A stretch of DNA of 64,000 bases, taken from positions 1 through 64,000 of the forward strand of contig WSYJ01000012.1 in NCBI GenBank assembly GCA_020186115.1. The letters are read 5' to 3'. Both the position numbers and the translations under genes were made by a program. Below the pieces are notes generated by a model, which worked only from the letters and a program-made list of their open reading frames with translations, ran no database searches and had not been told where the DNA came from. The stretch is from Histomonas meleagridis (lineage: Eukaryota > Parabasalia > Tritrichomonadida > Dientamoebidae). This document shows, in pieces, positions 18,000 through 28,832 of this stretch (the first letter of the stretch is position 1; every line of letters begins with the position of its first letter).

Positions 18000-18610
18000 T
18001 CTTATTGAAAAATTGCTTCAGATAAAATTGTAGATGAAATAGAAATCTCGCTAAAAATTTTCAAGACATTATTAAAAGAGAGGCAAAGAGAGATTCAACA
18101 ATGTTTTAGTAAACTGTTAATATTTTAAAGGATTCCAAAATCGTTATTATTTCTTTAGAAGTTGTTGTTAATATTCTACAAGCTTTTTTTACATAGGCAA
18201 GATTTATATTTCGCATGAATAGCCAAAAGATTCAACCTGAGTTAATCAACATTTTTGACTCTGATCTTCAAAATATATAGAAATATCAAAATTTATATAG
18301 GAACAAAAATATCTCATCATGAAATCAATATTACAATGATAATTGTATCTAGTATATTATAATATATTGGTAACTTTATCTTAAATACATTTGATGTTAC
18401 AGTTAAATTTCATCGAAATGATGTTTTCCATTATCTATATGAAAATCAAATATATACAAAACTAAAGATTTAACTTTGATGCTAAAGAATTGTATAATAT
18501 ATTATAATTATGAACTCTTTTTGTTTTTGTTTTATCAAAATTTGAAATTTTCTATTTCATACTTATATGAACATGCAAAAATAGGGAATTTATTTATTGT
18601 GAAATTTTTT
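18000..18610. other. AT-rich intergenic spacer
   Basis: Lies between the CHD-like promoter and the ankyrin relic. I see no coding run, no RNA gene and no strong repeat. Confidence 0.5.
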
Positions 18611-18614
18611 ATTG

Positions 18615-19022
18615 ATGACTTATTCTTTAGAATCAGGAAATATTGAACTTGTAGAGTATATTTTAAATCAAAAAATAATTGATATTAATATCAATTATGC
18701 TAAAACTATTCAATACTTTTATTTATTGTATATTGTAATAATTTGCAATTTTAAAATAATATTTGGAAATATTTTAAAATATTTAATACAGCACTTACTT
18801 TGGCATCTAGAAATGGTCAAATTACTTCTTGAACAAAAAGGAATTGAATTTTATACGAAAAATAATATATGCTTAAACATTTCCTTATTTTCAAATAATA
18901 TTTGGAAATTATTTAAATTATTTAATACAGCACTTATTTTTGCATCTAGAAATGGTCATATAGAAATAATTAAACTACTTCTTGAACAAAAAGGAATTGA
19001 TATTAATGCTGAAAATTTTTAA
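18615..19022 (+). pseudogene. Ankyrin-repeat (DUF3447-type) relic
   Basis: Short, broken frames carry trichomonad ankyrin units: SLESGNIELVEYILNQKIID, then two or three copies of a TALIFASRNGHIEIIKLLLEQ-type unit separated by a repeated AT-rich spacer (ATTTGGAAATTATTTAAAT type). The repeats are out of step, and part is low-complexity. A similar relic is found at 61,366-61,480. It ends just before the intact ankyrin-RhoGEF gene. Confidence 0.6.
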
Positions 19023-19140
19023 TTTGATTTATTTGATGTTTGTCAAACAGTATTTAACGGGTTCTATCGGCTTATTAACTAGACAAAGCATGTCAATTAT
19101 TAAATGCATTTTTATCGTCTTTCCGAAAAATCGACAAGCA

Positions 19141-22100
19141 ATGAGTTTTTCCTTTGGAGGCGCGAGCATATCAACACTCTTCGATATATGTATGAACTCA
19201 GACGAAAAGCATCTCCAACAACAAATTGAAAGTATTTATTCAACAGCTTATGGGCTTGATTTTTTAGTTGATGATCAAAAGCAAAATCTTCTTCATATTT
19301 TAGCAGCATCACCAAATTTTACCAAATGGAAAACTCTGTTAAATGGATTTGTTTATTTAAATGCAGTTGATTCACATTTGCAAACACCTTTATTCATTTC
19401 AACAAAAGCAAAAAATATTCAAGCAATTCATTACCTAATAGCAAATGGAGCTTCTGCTATCATAGAAAATGAAAAAAGAATTAATCCAATTAAACTTGCT
19501 TGTCAAACAAATTATTCTATTGGTTTAAGAGAACTCATCAAACCTTATTCTTCTATTCACTATATCTCCACCAACTTTGTTGAAATTGGTAAAATATGTC
19601 TTACAAATAATTCTTATGAAGCATTCAAAATCATTTTAAGAGCCACTGAAAATAACTATATCAACTCATATGACGGAGAAGGCTTTGGTCTAATACATTA
19701 CATTGTACAAGCAGATAATTTCCAAATGTTAAAAATATTTATACCTTCAAATAATAATTATAAAGTCGATATAAATCTTAAATCAAAAAATCTAAAAGTT
19801 GAAAAGACGCCAATAGAGATGGCAGTTTCCACAGAAATATGTGGGTATTTATATGGTCTTGGTGCCTCAATTCATAAAAGATCTCAAACTAGTGTTATTT
19901 CAGACATTATATCCAAATCCTCTCAATGGGGCACAACTGGTAAATCGTACACTTTATGTGAATTTCACAAAGCAGCCATTGAAGGAAATGTCTTATTTCT
20001 CAAAACTTACAACAAAAAGGTTATTGATGTCGTCGATGTTCATAGGATGACTCCTCTTTTATATGCAATCTCTTGTAAGCATATCCAATTTATCACATCC
20101 CTTCTTGAAAAAGGAGCATCACCCAACTTTTTCACTGGAAAAACCACCGCATTTCACTTTGCCGCACTCAAAGGAGACGTTAACGCCTTTTCTCAATTAT
20201 GTACTAACGGTCAACCGAATTTCGAAACTTTAGATTCCAAAGGTAGAACAATCATTGCATGTGCTGTAGCTTCCAAAAATCTTGATATGCTTAAATATGT
20301 TATGGCCCTTAATCCAAAACAAATTTGTGAAGCAACTATTATTAGTCGAAAATTACTTACATATGATAACCATCTTTCTTCTCTTATGATGGAATGTTTA
20401 CTTTCAAAATGTTTATATCCATTAGGTTTAATGATTAGAGGCCATAAGACTCTTCTTCAAGTCTCGATTGAAGAGAACAAAAGTGAATTAGCAATGGTCA
20501 TTCTTACAAAAATGAAATCCTACAAAATCGCAGAGTTCGAACCAAACCCAGAAAGGTGTCTTATTTCAGCTGTTTTAAAAGAAGAAGATGAAGTTGTAAA
20601 AAGTCTAATTGAGTATGGTGTCAATCCATCCATCCAAGAGTATGGCCGTCCTCTACTCCATCTTACAGTTTTCCACAAAAGCGATAAGTCACGAAAAGCC
20701 ATATTAGATAAATATCCAGATTTAATTAATTCAGTTGATCAATTTGGGAATAGTATTCTTCATTTTGCTGCCTTAACGAACTCGACCAATGGTATTAAAT
20801 CGTGTATTACCGACTTAAAATTTCCGATTAATTTTGTCAATAATGATGGCGAAACACCATTAATGCAACTTGTCAAACGGAAGTCTGATGACTTTTGTAC
20901 CAACTTTGAATATTTTATGCAGAACAAGGCACAACTTTTTGTGCAAAATTGCCGAAAACAAAACATCATTCATATCTGTACAGAATATAATAATGTTCAA
21001 TCATTAACAGAACTTATAAGTTCACGCGATAAAAAGCCCATTTTACCACTTGATCAAATACGTTTTTTATTATCACAGAAAGACATTGATGATCAAACAC
21101 CATTAGAATATGCTTCTAAATTAACAGACACAAAATGTTCATCAATTATCTCTGAATATCAACAATTGCCGATATTTAATTCACCGATTACCATTAAAAC
21201 ATTACAACAACATCAATCTAATGGATATTCACCTAATGTATATAATAAAGCAGGTGTATGTTTATTAGTTTGTGTAATATATCAAAAATATGATAACCCT
21301 AATAAAGTTGTAGAATTAGTCCGTAAATTAATGGAAATGGGCGCAGATCCATCATTAAAGAATTCGGATGGATTATCGATAATTCATCATGTTATAACAT
21401 CACATAACTTAGAGATAATAAAAATATTAGTTGAAAATGGTGCAAATTTCATTGTGGAACCAGTTATATCATCATTTTCACGAGAAATTGGTTCTGATGA
21501 AATATCTGAATATATAAAAGCGCCTGAGAAAAGAGCGAGTGCAATTAATGAATTATTAACTACGCAAGAAAACGCAGTACCAATTCTTGGATGCATATGT
21601 AAAATCTCCGAAAAGTTTGGCACTAATCCATATATCCGTACGTATATGGAAGAAGTCAAACAAATGTATCGATTGTTAACATTATTTATACAAAGGTTTG
21701 AGAAGATATTCCAAACATTAAAACCATCGACAGAATTAGGCTCATTTTTATTATATTTTGCAGATGCTTTTTTACCTTTCTTACATATTGCTACATCATA
21801 TGATAAATCTATTAATATCATTCGAGCAACACCATTACTATCAGAATTATTAAATTTGCCAAGTGGTTATTCGAAGTTAACATTTGATGACGCATTAATA
21901 GTTCCAACACAACAATTTACTTATTATCCTGAGTTAATAAAAGCGATAATTAAAGCGACTCCAGAAAATCATTCCGATTTAATTAACTTACGTAAAGCTC
22001 ATGCGAAGTTTGCATATATTGTACGAATAATTAATGAGAAGAAACTTATAGTCGAATCACAAAAAGAACTTCAAAGTATCAAATTCTTTACGACCATTAA

Positions 22101-22851
22101 AAATGAAATAATTCCATTTAATATCGAAGATATATTATTAACACATGGACAATTTGAACTAAAAAATTATACAAAACCTAAAAAGAATTTTAATAACATT
22201 TTGTTTGAATCTGATACATGGAGAATTAAAACGATTGAACAAAATGATGGTAATTTTACTGTTTCACATTTCGAATTCTTTGGTCGAAGTATGGATAGTT
22301 TCTTAAATAAGGTGAAAATTGAAATATTTTTATTTAAGAATAATATTATAATGGGCGTCCAAAAAACTGTTGATAAATTTAAGATGAAATTTTCATGTAA
22401 AACTTCAAATATAATTTGGGACTTCGGTAAAGAATACGCACCAGATTCAGTTATGTTATATGCACCTTTTGGTTCGTTGTTATTAAAAATTATTGTTCCA
22501 AAAGGAAGTTCAACAAACTTCGAAAGAAATAAATGGAGAAGTAACATAGAGAAGTTATTTAACGAAGGTGATTCATCAGAAGATAAAGTCGTGAATGGAT
22601 TCGAACAATGTTACGTATCTTGGGTAAGCGCTCAATGTAAATGCGTGTTCTCACATACGTTTTTGGTCAATTGTAAATCGCAAAATGAAGCAAAAGAGAA
22701 AATATTCAATTTGCTGAAGCAAAAAGATGTAGAAATATTACATAAACAAAACCCAATGGGTGAATTGGTACCGTTGATTTGCTTCGATTTCCAAACAATT
22801 AGAAGTAATGAAAGAGAAGAAAGAGATATCATAGCCGATATGATAAATTAA
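19141..22851 (+). CDS. Ankyrin-RhoGEF(DH)-PH protein 1
   Basis: A 1,236-residue intact gene. The frame is open further upstream, but the first sensible ATG is 19,141 (MSFSFGGASISTLF). Residues ~45-780 hold many ankyrin repeats (TPLLYAISCKHIQFITSLLE; GNSILHFAALTNSTNGIKSC). From ~800 the sequence becomes a Dbl-homology domain: ELLTTQENAVPILGCI fits the first conserved block, and DDALIVPTQQFTYYPELIKA followed by TPENHSDL and INEKK fits the third block. Residues ~980-1,236 are likely PH plus a C-terminal extension. The probable role is a Rho-family GTPase exchange factor at membrane or cytoskeleton. It is a paralogue in architecture of the gene at 43,139. Confidence 0.8.
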   Translation: MSFSFGGASISTLFDICMNSDEKHLQQQIESIYSTAYGLDFLVDDQKQNLLHILAASPNFTKWKTLLNGFVYLNAVDSHLQTPLFISTKAKNIQAIHYLIANGASAIIENEKRINPIKLACQTNYSIGLRELIKPYSSIHYISTNFVEIGKICLTNNSYEAFKIILRATENNYINSYDGEGFGLIHYIVQADNFQMLKIFIPSNNNYKVDINLKSKNLKVEKTPIEMAVSTEICGYLYGLGASIHKRSQTSVISDIISKSSQWGTTGKSYTLCEFHKAAIEGNVLFLKTYNKKVIDVVDVHRMTPLLYAISCKHIQFITSLLEKGASPNFFTGKTTAFHFAALKGDVNAFSQLCTNGQPNFETLDSKGRTIIACAVASKNLDMLKYVMALNPKQICEATIISRKLLTYDNHLSSLMMECLLSKCLYPLGLMIRGHKTLLQVSIEENKSELAMVILTKMKSYKIAEFEPNPERCLISAVLKEEDEVVKSLIEYGVNPSIQEYGRPLLHLTVFHKSDKSRKAILDKYPDLINSVDQFGNSILHFAALTNSTNGIKSCITDLKFPINFVNNDGETPLMQLVKRKSDDFCTNFEYFMQNKAQLFVQNCRKQNIIHICTEYNNVQSLTELISSRDKKPILPLDQIRFLLSQKDIDDQTPLEYASKLTDTKCSSIISEYQQLPIFNSPITIKTLQQHQSNGYSPNVYNKAGVCLLVCVIYQKYDNPNKVVELVRKLMEMGADPSLKNSDGLSIIHHVITSHNLEIIKILVENGANFIVEPVISSFSREIGSDEISEYIKAPEKRASAINELLTTQENAVPILGCICKISEKFGTNPYIRTYMEEVKQMYRLLTLFIQRFEKIFQTLKPSTELGSFLLYFADAFLPFLHIATSYDKSINIIRATPLLSELLNLPSGYSKLTFDDALIVPTQQFTYYPELIKAIIKATPENHSDLINLRKAHAKFAYIVRIINEKKLIVESQKELQSIKFFTTIKNEIIPFNIEDILLTHGQFELKNYTKPKKNFNNILFESDTWRIKTIEQNDGNFTVSHFEFFGRSMDSFLNKVKIEIFLFKNNIIMGVQKTVDKFKMKFSCKTSNIIWDFGKEYAPDSVMLYAPFGSLLLKIIVPKGSSTNFERNKWRSNIEKLFNEGDSSEDKVVNGFEQCYVSWVSAQCKCVFSHTFLVNCKSQNEAKEKIFNLLKQKDVEILHKQNPMGELVPLICFDFQTIRSNEREERDIIADMIN

Positions 22852-23082
22852 GTTGTATTTGTTAGACACATTAATAATAAAAGCGGAATTCCACTTTCGT
22901 ATTTTTATGTTTTTTTGCACCTTTAAAAATGCCGACGGAATCTTTATTCGAAAGATTTGCAAAAATTGTTTGCATTGAATGGTTGAATAAAATATATTAT
23001 ATATGTAAAAATTTATTGATTTTATTTATGTAATGCGCTTTTCTTTAATAAATTAAAACAAAACATGACTCAATCTAATCAA

Positions 23083-23243
23083 GCCGAAAAAAATGCTCAT
23101 TAAATTGAAATTTTTAATTAAAAATTCGACTGCTATTTATGTGAGTAAATTACCAACATAATATTATCGGGTGTAGTATTTTACACATGAATAGCTTTCT
23201 TTGTTTGAATTAAAATTTTAATTTAATGAGTATTTTTTTCGGC
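23083..23243. mobile_element. 161-bp foldback MITE-like element
   Basis: The left arm GCCGAAAAAAATGCTCATTA... (23,083 on) pairs with the right arm ending at 23,243, with only a few mismatches over ~37 bp. The pairing resumes further in (GCTATTTATGTG against CACATGAATAGC), so the whole unit is one long imperfect palindrome. CAA on each side may be a 3-bp duplication. There is no coding capacity. 22,860-23,082 and 23,244-23,371 hold nothing else clear. Confidence 0.65.
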
Positions 23244-23371
23244 CAATAGGGGTATCTTTCGGCTTGTTTGACTATTGTTTTTTAAGGGTGTAGTTCTTAA
23301 TTATTATCAAAAATAAAAATTCATTTTCCAAGTATAAAATGACATCATTATAAAACTTCGCTACATTTAAA

Positions 23372-24376
23372 GGTTTTATTAATTTTAAACTTAGAATAAC
23401 TGTACAATTATCAAAAGCTATTTCATCTGGTAATTTGACAGATCCAGAAAATTTAGTTAAAATATTTATAGGTTTTAAGAGTTCTAATCAATTATTAGAT
23501 CAATTACAAATTATGTCTAATAATATTTCTACTGGTTATCAACAAAATGAATGTTGTCGTGAAGGTTATTGTTATTCTACAATTAAACCTTATGCTGAAA
23601 AGAAAACTAGAAAATATACACATTTTTTATATGAAAATGTTTCAGAATATTCACAATCTGTATGTGGTACTTATGTTGATTTAAATACAATTGCAGATGG
23701 AAATAAACATGATATCGAATTTGAAATGAATCTTCCATTTGAAGATATATTAGCTTTACAAGCATTTGATTTATATCCAAATAGATTAGTTGGTGATATT
23801 GAATTAAAGTTTTATGTTAAACAAAATGGTTTAGTTTGGTGTCAAGTAGATCCACGTAAAATTAAAGAAGTTAAAGAATTTTTAGAAGATTCTACTATTA
23901 ATGCTACATTTAATAATTTACCTTTATTTACTCATGGTTTTACTCAAATTGGTAATTCTGCTAATATAACTACTACATTTAAATGTGATACTGAAACTAA
24001 TCATACTATTGATACTGCAACTGAGAATGTTTCTTTATATTGTACAGGTTTAACTGTACTTTCATGTAAATCTAATATGTATGGTTTTGGAGTTAAAGAA
24101 GAAACTTTAAATCAAATAGCTCAAATACTTCAACAACCTGGAGGTTTAATAATTCCTTCACAACAATTAGATTATAATGCATTTGCTTTAGCTGCTACTG
24201 AATCTGGTATACAATCTACTATTAATATGCCTTTATTTAATGTTACAACTATTACAGTTGTATTTCCAAAACATGCTAATGATTATACATGTTTCGATAA
24301 TCCTATTTATAATAATGTACAATTAACTATTGCAGGTCAAAATTATCCTGATGAACCTATTTCTACTTTGATTTGA
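23372..24376 (+). pseudogene. Maverick major capsid protein, central/C-terminal part (copy B)
   Basis: An open frame of 335 codons without a proper start. The first ~30 codons overlap the N-terminal fragment at 4,058-4,390, so the 5' end is truncated at 23,371. Landmarks are DLYPNRLVGDIELKFYVKQN in the middle and a C-terminal segment with TVVFPKHANDYTCFDNP and [19 protein letters not shown]. These resemble the double jelly-roll capsid proteins predicted for Polintons; this is family memory, not a search result. The extreme C-terminus is replaced at ~24,370 by an IS630/Tc1 remnant. In the element the protein would form the virion shell. Confidence 0.65.
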
Positions 24377-24810
24377 CTAAAACATCTTTCAATTGGATTA
24401 AGATATGGGGAATATGGTGGTAGAAATAAAAGTATAAACTGAGCTTCTTGGCATAATTATAGTAGTTCATATTGTCGATGAATTGAATAATTATTCAAAA
24501 TTAAGACAAATTTTTGATTTGGATATTTCGTCTTCAAATCATTAATTAAATTTTTAAAATATTTTTCGAATCGAATTGCATCAACATTATTTGTTTCAGT
24601 TTCATGTATCCAACTATAATTTGGATTAACAGCTGCTAAAATTTTGATTTTTCTACATCCATCGATTGATGATGATTGAACTGCTCTTTTCCCAAATTTA
24701 GATCTTCCCATATTTCTTCTTGTCAAAATCGTAAAATTTGATTCATCAATGTAAATTTGTTGAATACTCTCTGATAAATTTGTCAATTGATTTAAATAAT
24801 TTACTCGCTG
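24377..24810 (-). mobile_element. IS630/Tc1-type transposase fragment inside Maverick copy B
   Basis: Minus-strand remnant of the catalytic half of a Tc1/IS630 transposase: RVNYLNQL, then IYIDESNFTILTRRNMGRSK, KFVLILNNYSIHR, one stop, and [17 protein letters not shown]. The first Asp (IDES) and the final Glu (LNPIE) are present. The second catalytic Asp has become Asn (LILNN). No inverted ends were found. It splits the capsid gene from the next Maverick gene. Confidence 0.75.
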
Positions 24811-25830
24811 TTAAATCCTAGAAATTTACCACCTTATGTAGGTCCTACTCAATATGAAATACATACACCTGGTGAAGAAATGTATCATTTTGAAGAAGAT
24901 TTATCAAAATACAAAAAAATTGGTGGAAATAGGGTTTTATTAGATGAAAATATGGAAACTTTAGCACATCTTATACTTGATTTGAAGAAAGATGTTAAAA
25001 AAATTAGAGAAGCACAAACTCTGAAAGGTGCAGATGATTTGGTTGAAAAACGTAATAAGGGTAAAAAGAAAAAATACCATTGGGCAGCCATAGAAAAAGA
25101 TATTAATAACGATGGAATTCCAGATATTAAAGTTAAAGATCAACATGGTAGAGCAAAACTTGTGAATAGATGGACAGTTAAAACACAAGATTATTATGAA
25201 AGAGAATATATCAAATTTTTACAAAATCAATATGGAAATCCGTATACAAGAAGAATTAGAAGAGCAAATGGTGAAAAATTACTCGATTTTGAAGATTGGA
25301 TGAATGAATATGTAAGATCGGTTGAATATGATTAAGACAAACCATTTGATGATCCTGAGGTAAATCCATTGAATACAGATTTTATTAATAAGGTCGATGC
25401 ATTCAATGATAAATATTATAGAGCAACTGGTGTTCCAAATATTTATCAAACACATAAACCAAGAAGGCGAACAGCAAATCAAGTATTTACTAGTTTTGTT
25501 ATTAAGAAACTTTATTCTGATTATATTGAAAAATTGGACAAAAAATTGGTACAAAAATATCCTAATCCTACAGATCGTGAAAATATAATTAAACAATTCA
25601 AAGCAAGGAATCCAATACTTACTATATCTGGGTATTTTTATAGAAATTTTATTATTCCAAAAGTCGTAAAATTATATACAAAACAAGGAATTAAAGATGA
25701 GAAAGATGCAAAGAATTACATTAGACCAGATACAGGTGAAAATTATTATACAAGTGCTGCAAAACAAATTGTTTCAGAATATTTATCAAACAAAGATGGA
25801 TGTTTAGATAAATTCCGTCAACAATTTTGT
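24811..25830 (+). pseudogene. Maverick unknown gene, full-length copy with one in-frame TAA
   Basis: One reading frame runs from 24,811 (LNPRNLPPYVGPTQYEIH) through ATG 24,880 to about 25,830, interrupted only by TAA at 25,333. Features are an acidic N-terminus, a DINNDGIPDIKV loop that looks like a calcium-binding EF/dockerin loop, a basic WTVKTQDYYEREYIKFLQ region, and a C-terminal helical part (KLYTKQGIKDEKDAKNYI). The last part matches the fragment at 4,371-4,636. The true start is lost in the insertion. Gene order (capsid, this gene) suggests a structural or DNA-binding virion protein. Confidence 0.6.
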
Positions 25831-26455
25831 CACGGAGAAATTTATCATAATATTGTAACAAATAATTGCTATATGCATAATCGAATGTAAATACGTTCCC
25901 AATTTTATTATCAATTATTTCAATACCATATAAATATTTTTGTAATTCTTCACAATATTCATTGAATTTGATAGGCTTTTTTTTAGCTTCAAAAACTTCG
26001 TGTGCAAACATCTCATTCAATTTTTTGATGATCCTTTTAATATAATATTCATAATGCTCTGGGATTGTTTTTCCTCCAATTTTTCCATTAATAGGTGTAA
26101 TTTTTTCATGATCGATAAAATTTTTGATAAAATTATATTCATATTCTTCATAATTGTTAAAATGTTTATTTTAATATTGATCATCTGTTGTTTTTTCTAA
26201 ACTCACATCTATATAATAATCAACTAAATTGTTGTATGTTTCGACTAATGGCTTTGTACCAGTATTAAATTCAGGTGTAAATCTAATCTTCCTATTATAT
26301 TTTTCATTCAGAAAATTAATAAAATTTTGTAGACTCGAATTACCTTTTAATTGTGAATTTTGATTTTTTAATTCATTTCTAACTAGTGTTTCGAATAAAT
26401 ATCGTATTTCTCTCTTTTTTTTATAAATTGGATTTTTATCAAAAATAAAAATGAA
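25815..26455 (-). pseudogene. Maverick unknown gene, minus strand, one in-frame TAA
   Basis: From 26,440 downward one frame reads DKNPIYKKKREIRYLFETLV, NFINFLNEKYNRKIRFTPEF, TAA near 26,176, NNYEEYEYNFIKNFIDHEKI, and then KPIKFNEYCEELQKYLYGIE and IGNVFTFDYA down to the junction near 25,815. It is convergent with the plus-strand gene, and the join looks like a deletion. No domain is recognised and no ATG is seen at the start. Confidence 0.5.
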
Positions 26456-26470
26456 ATAAAATATTTTTTC

Positions 26471-28614
26471 TTATTCTTTAAATATACTTAATAAATGTTC
26501 ATCTATTTTACCTGTTACTTTACCAACTATCGAATTTAAAATTTTAGTAGTAATTACTTAATCATCTGATAATTTATTACCATCAAATAATACTACATCA
26601 CCAATTTCATAATCTGCAGTATTATTTACTCTAAAATAACAATCTCCATGTGTAGCAAAATCAATAGTATCTTGTAAAATTTCGATTTCTCTTTTAATAA
26701 CATCACCTATTGAAGCTTTATAACCATTTTCATGTTTAGCTACACATATCCCTAAATATTCTTTATATGTACCTGATGTTTTAACTGATGGTATACAATC
26801 TGTTGTAGATGTATTTGAAGTATATATGTCATTTTCTTATAATGAAAAAACATTACCTGTACAAAATACAGGTGAACCAATTTGAAATTGTGTTAAATCT
26901 TATGTAACAGGAGCATTATGTATAATAGTTGTACTTATTTGTGCAAGATCACCAGTTTCTTCAAATGTATTAAATGTAGTTGCGATATGATATATTGCAC
27001 TATATGTATCAAGATAAGAACCATCATTTTGTTTCTTTTGTGTTACAGATTCAAAATATAATCTTCCATATTTTTTATCTGCAGTAGGTGTACATCCATA
27101 AATTCTCCATAATAATTGATATGTATTACCTGATTCTTCAATTATACTGTGAAATAAAGTTAATTTAGTAGATTCTAAACTAGTGAATTGTCCAGTATCG
27201 GATTTTATATTTCCTGTATTAACAATGCCATTAGTTTTTACAGAGCACATAATTTCACTACAAACTATTTTATTGCAACCTATTGCTTCAAAAGATGATG
27301 AATAAAAAAATCCATCTCTTTGTTTTAATTTGAACTCAAGATAATCATCTAATGCTATTATTCTTCTACTATAATCATTTTCATACCCATTACTAGCATG
27401 CATATCTATGTAAGGGCCTGTTTCTGAAACACCATCGTTTTTAATAACTGCAATTGAAAGAACACTAATATTTAAATTTGAATCTGAAGGTCCCGAATTT
27501 AAAGCAAAACCATTAATTGTTGAACAATGGATATCTTCTGTATTTGAACCTGTAGGAATATCTGTTAGGTCATTATAACTATGTGTATGATTTGTTGTAG
27601 CATATTTTGTATGCTCATGATCTTTTTTAGCATAAATCTCATCATGATTATGATCAATTCGAGATATTTCTGTTGTATCTACATTATTCATAGTTGAACA
27701 TTGAATATTACCATTACTACCAAAACTTAATAATGAACCAGTTTTTGATTTAAAATCTAATGAATTAGTATTAGCAGTAATTCGCCATGTATTATCTTTA
27801 TCATAATCTGTATTATTATGCATATCAATATATTGACCAACTTCTACAACACCATCTTCTTTTATGTAATAATAGATGGTACATATAATTTTGTATCTCA
27901 TTTACCACCTTCTGCTGTTGACAATTGAAAACCATTCAATGAAGTAACTTGTACATTCTCATTTACTGTTAAATCATTATTTATTGTATTATGTGTATGA
28001 CTTTTTGTAGAATATTTTTCATCTGATTGTGATTTGTTATAATATAATTGTGGGATTGTAATCGAAGTTATAGTATTATTAAGTTTTTCTGTTATTTGAT
28101 CATTTGTAGAATAATTTTCTAAAACTTCTTGTAAATCATCTTTATCAATTATTTCAGGAGCAGCAACAACATTGGTTTTTATTCCTTTCGTAGCATTCTC
28201 AATACTAAACATTGATAAAAAATGATTTTTTATATAATAAATTAATAATAATTCTAACATAAAATATTCTGGTTCAATTTCTTTACCATTCATTTCTTTA
28301 AACCATATTTTAAAATTTGGTTTTCTACTTTTAATTTCATATTTCTTATATTTATTTCTATTTTCATTCGTATAAATACAAAAATAATCTTCATAATGGT
28401 CACGTTCAATGAAATCAGCGTGCATTGAAACATCAGATACTAAATAATCCTTAAATTTACACTTACATTGTTGCACTACTATATATCTAGGATTTTGAGA
28501 ATCGACAAATTCAGGAGGAATACTATTTTCTTTTTGTGAAGTACAAAAATACGTTTTAGTCACAGGCCGGGGGCCGGGTCTTTTTTGGATTATCGGGATC
28601 CGTCCCGACCGCAT
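26471..28614 (-). pseudogene. Maverick fibre-like protein, copy B (four stops and a frameshift)
   Basis: A gene of about 715 codons beginning at ATG 28,614 inside the terminal repeat (MRSGRIPIIQKRPGPRP). Order: a globular N-terminus; a module with YNKSQSDEKYSTKSHTH; a VEVGQYIDMH module; a His-rich shaft (DHNHDEIYAKKDHEHTKY, TTNHTHSYNDLTDIPTG); a second SETGPYIDMH module; a knob (YQLLWRIYGCTPTADKKYGR); and a C-terminal domain with DFATHGDCYFRVNNTADYE and SIVGKVTG. The His-x-His shaft repeats are like phage tail fibres. Breaks are TGA at ~27,900 (TGG in copy A), a frameshift at ~27,870, and TAA at ~26,898, ~26,838 and ~26,560. It is presumably an attachment fibre. Confidence 0.75.
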
Positions 28615-28626
28615 TATATACCTACC
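28565..28626. repeat. Maverick terminal repeat, copy 4 (outer tip)
   Basis: Contains CACAGGCCGGGGGCCGGG, CGGGATCCGTCCCGACC and the shared edge GCATTATATACCTACC ending at 28,626. The fibre start codon is within this edge (reverse strand TATAATGCGGTCGGGA). 28,627-28,832 is AT-rich with no visible gene. Confidence 0.65.
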
Positions 28627-28832
28627 TTACTGATATTTGTCAATAAAAGAATTTCTATAATTCATTAATATATATCAACAATTATTATTTACAATATTTA
28701 ATAAAATTTATCGCAATTTATAATTTGGGTATTTTTTTCTTTCCGGGACTATATAAAATTATGCTATTTAACTTCGATTTTAATGAATTTAACGATATGT
28801 TTAAATATACATTTAATTCGATATTAGAAAAA

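Noticed and set aside
22167-22547. Antisense frame in the ankyrin-RhoGEF gene
   Set aside because: Shadow of the coding strand, composition only; similar shadows occur in the CHD-like, TRAPPC8-like and VPS13 genes.
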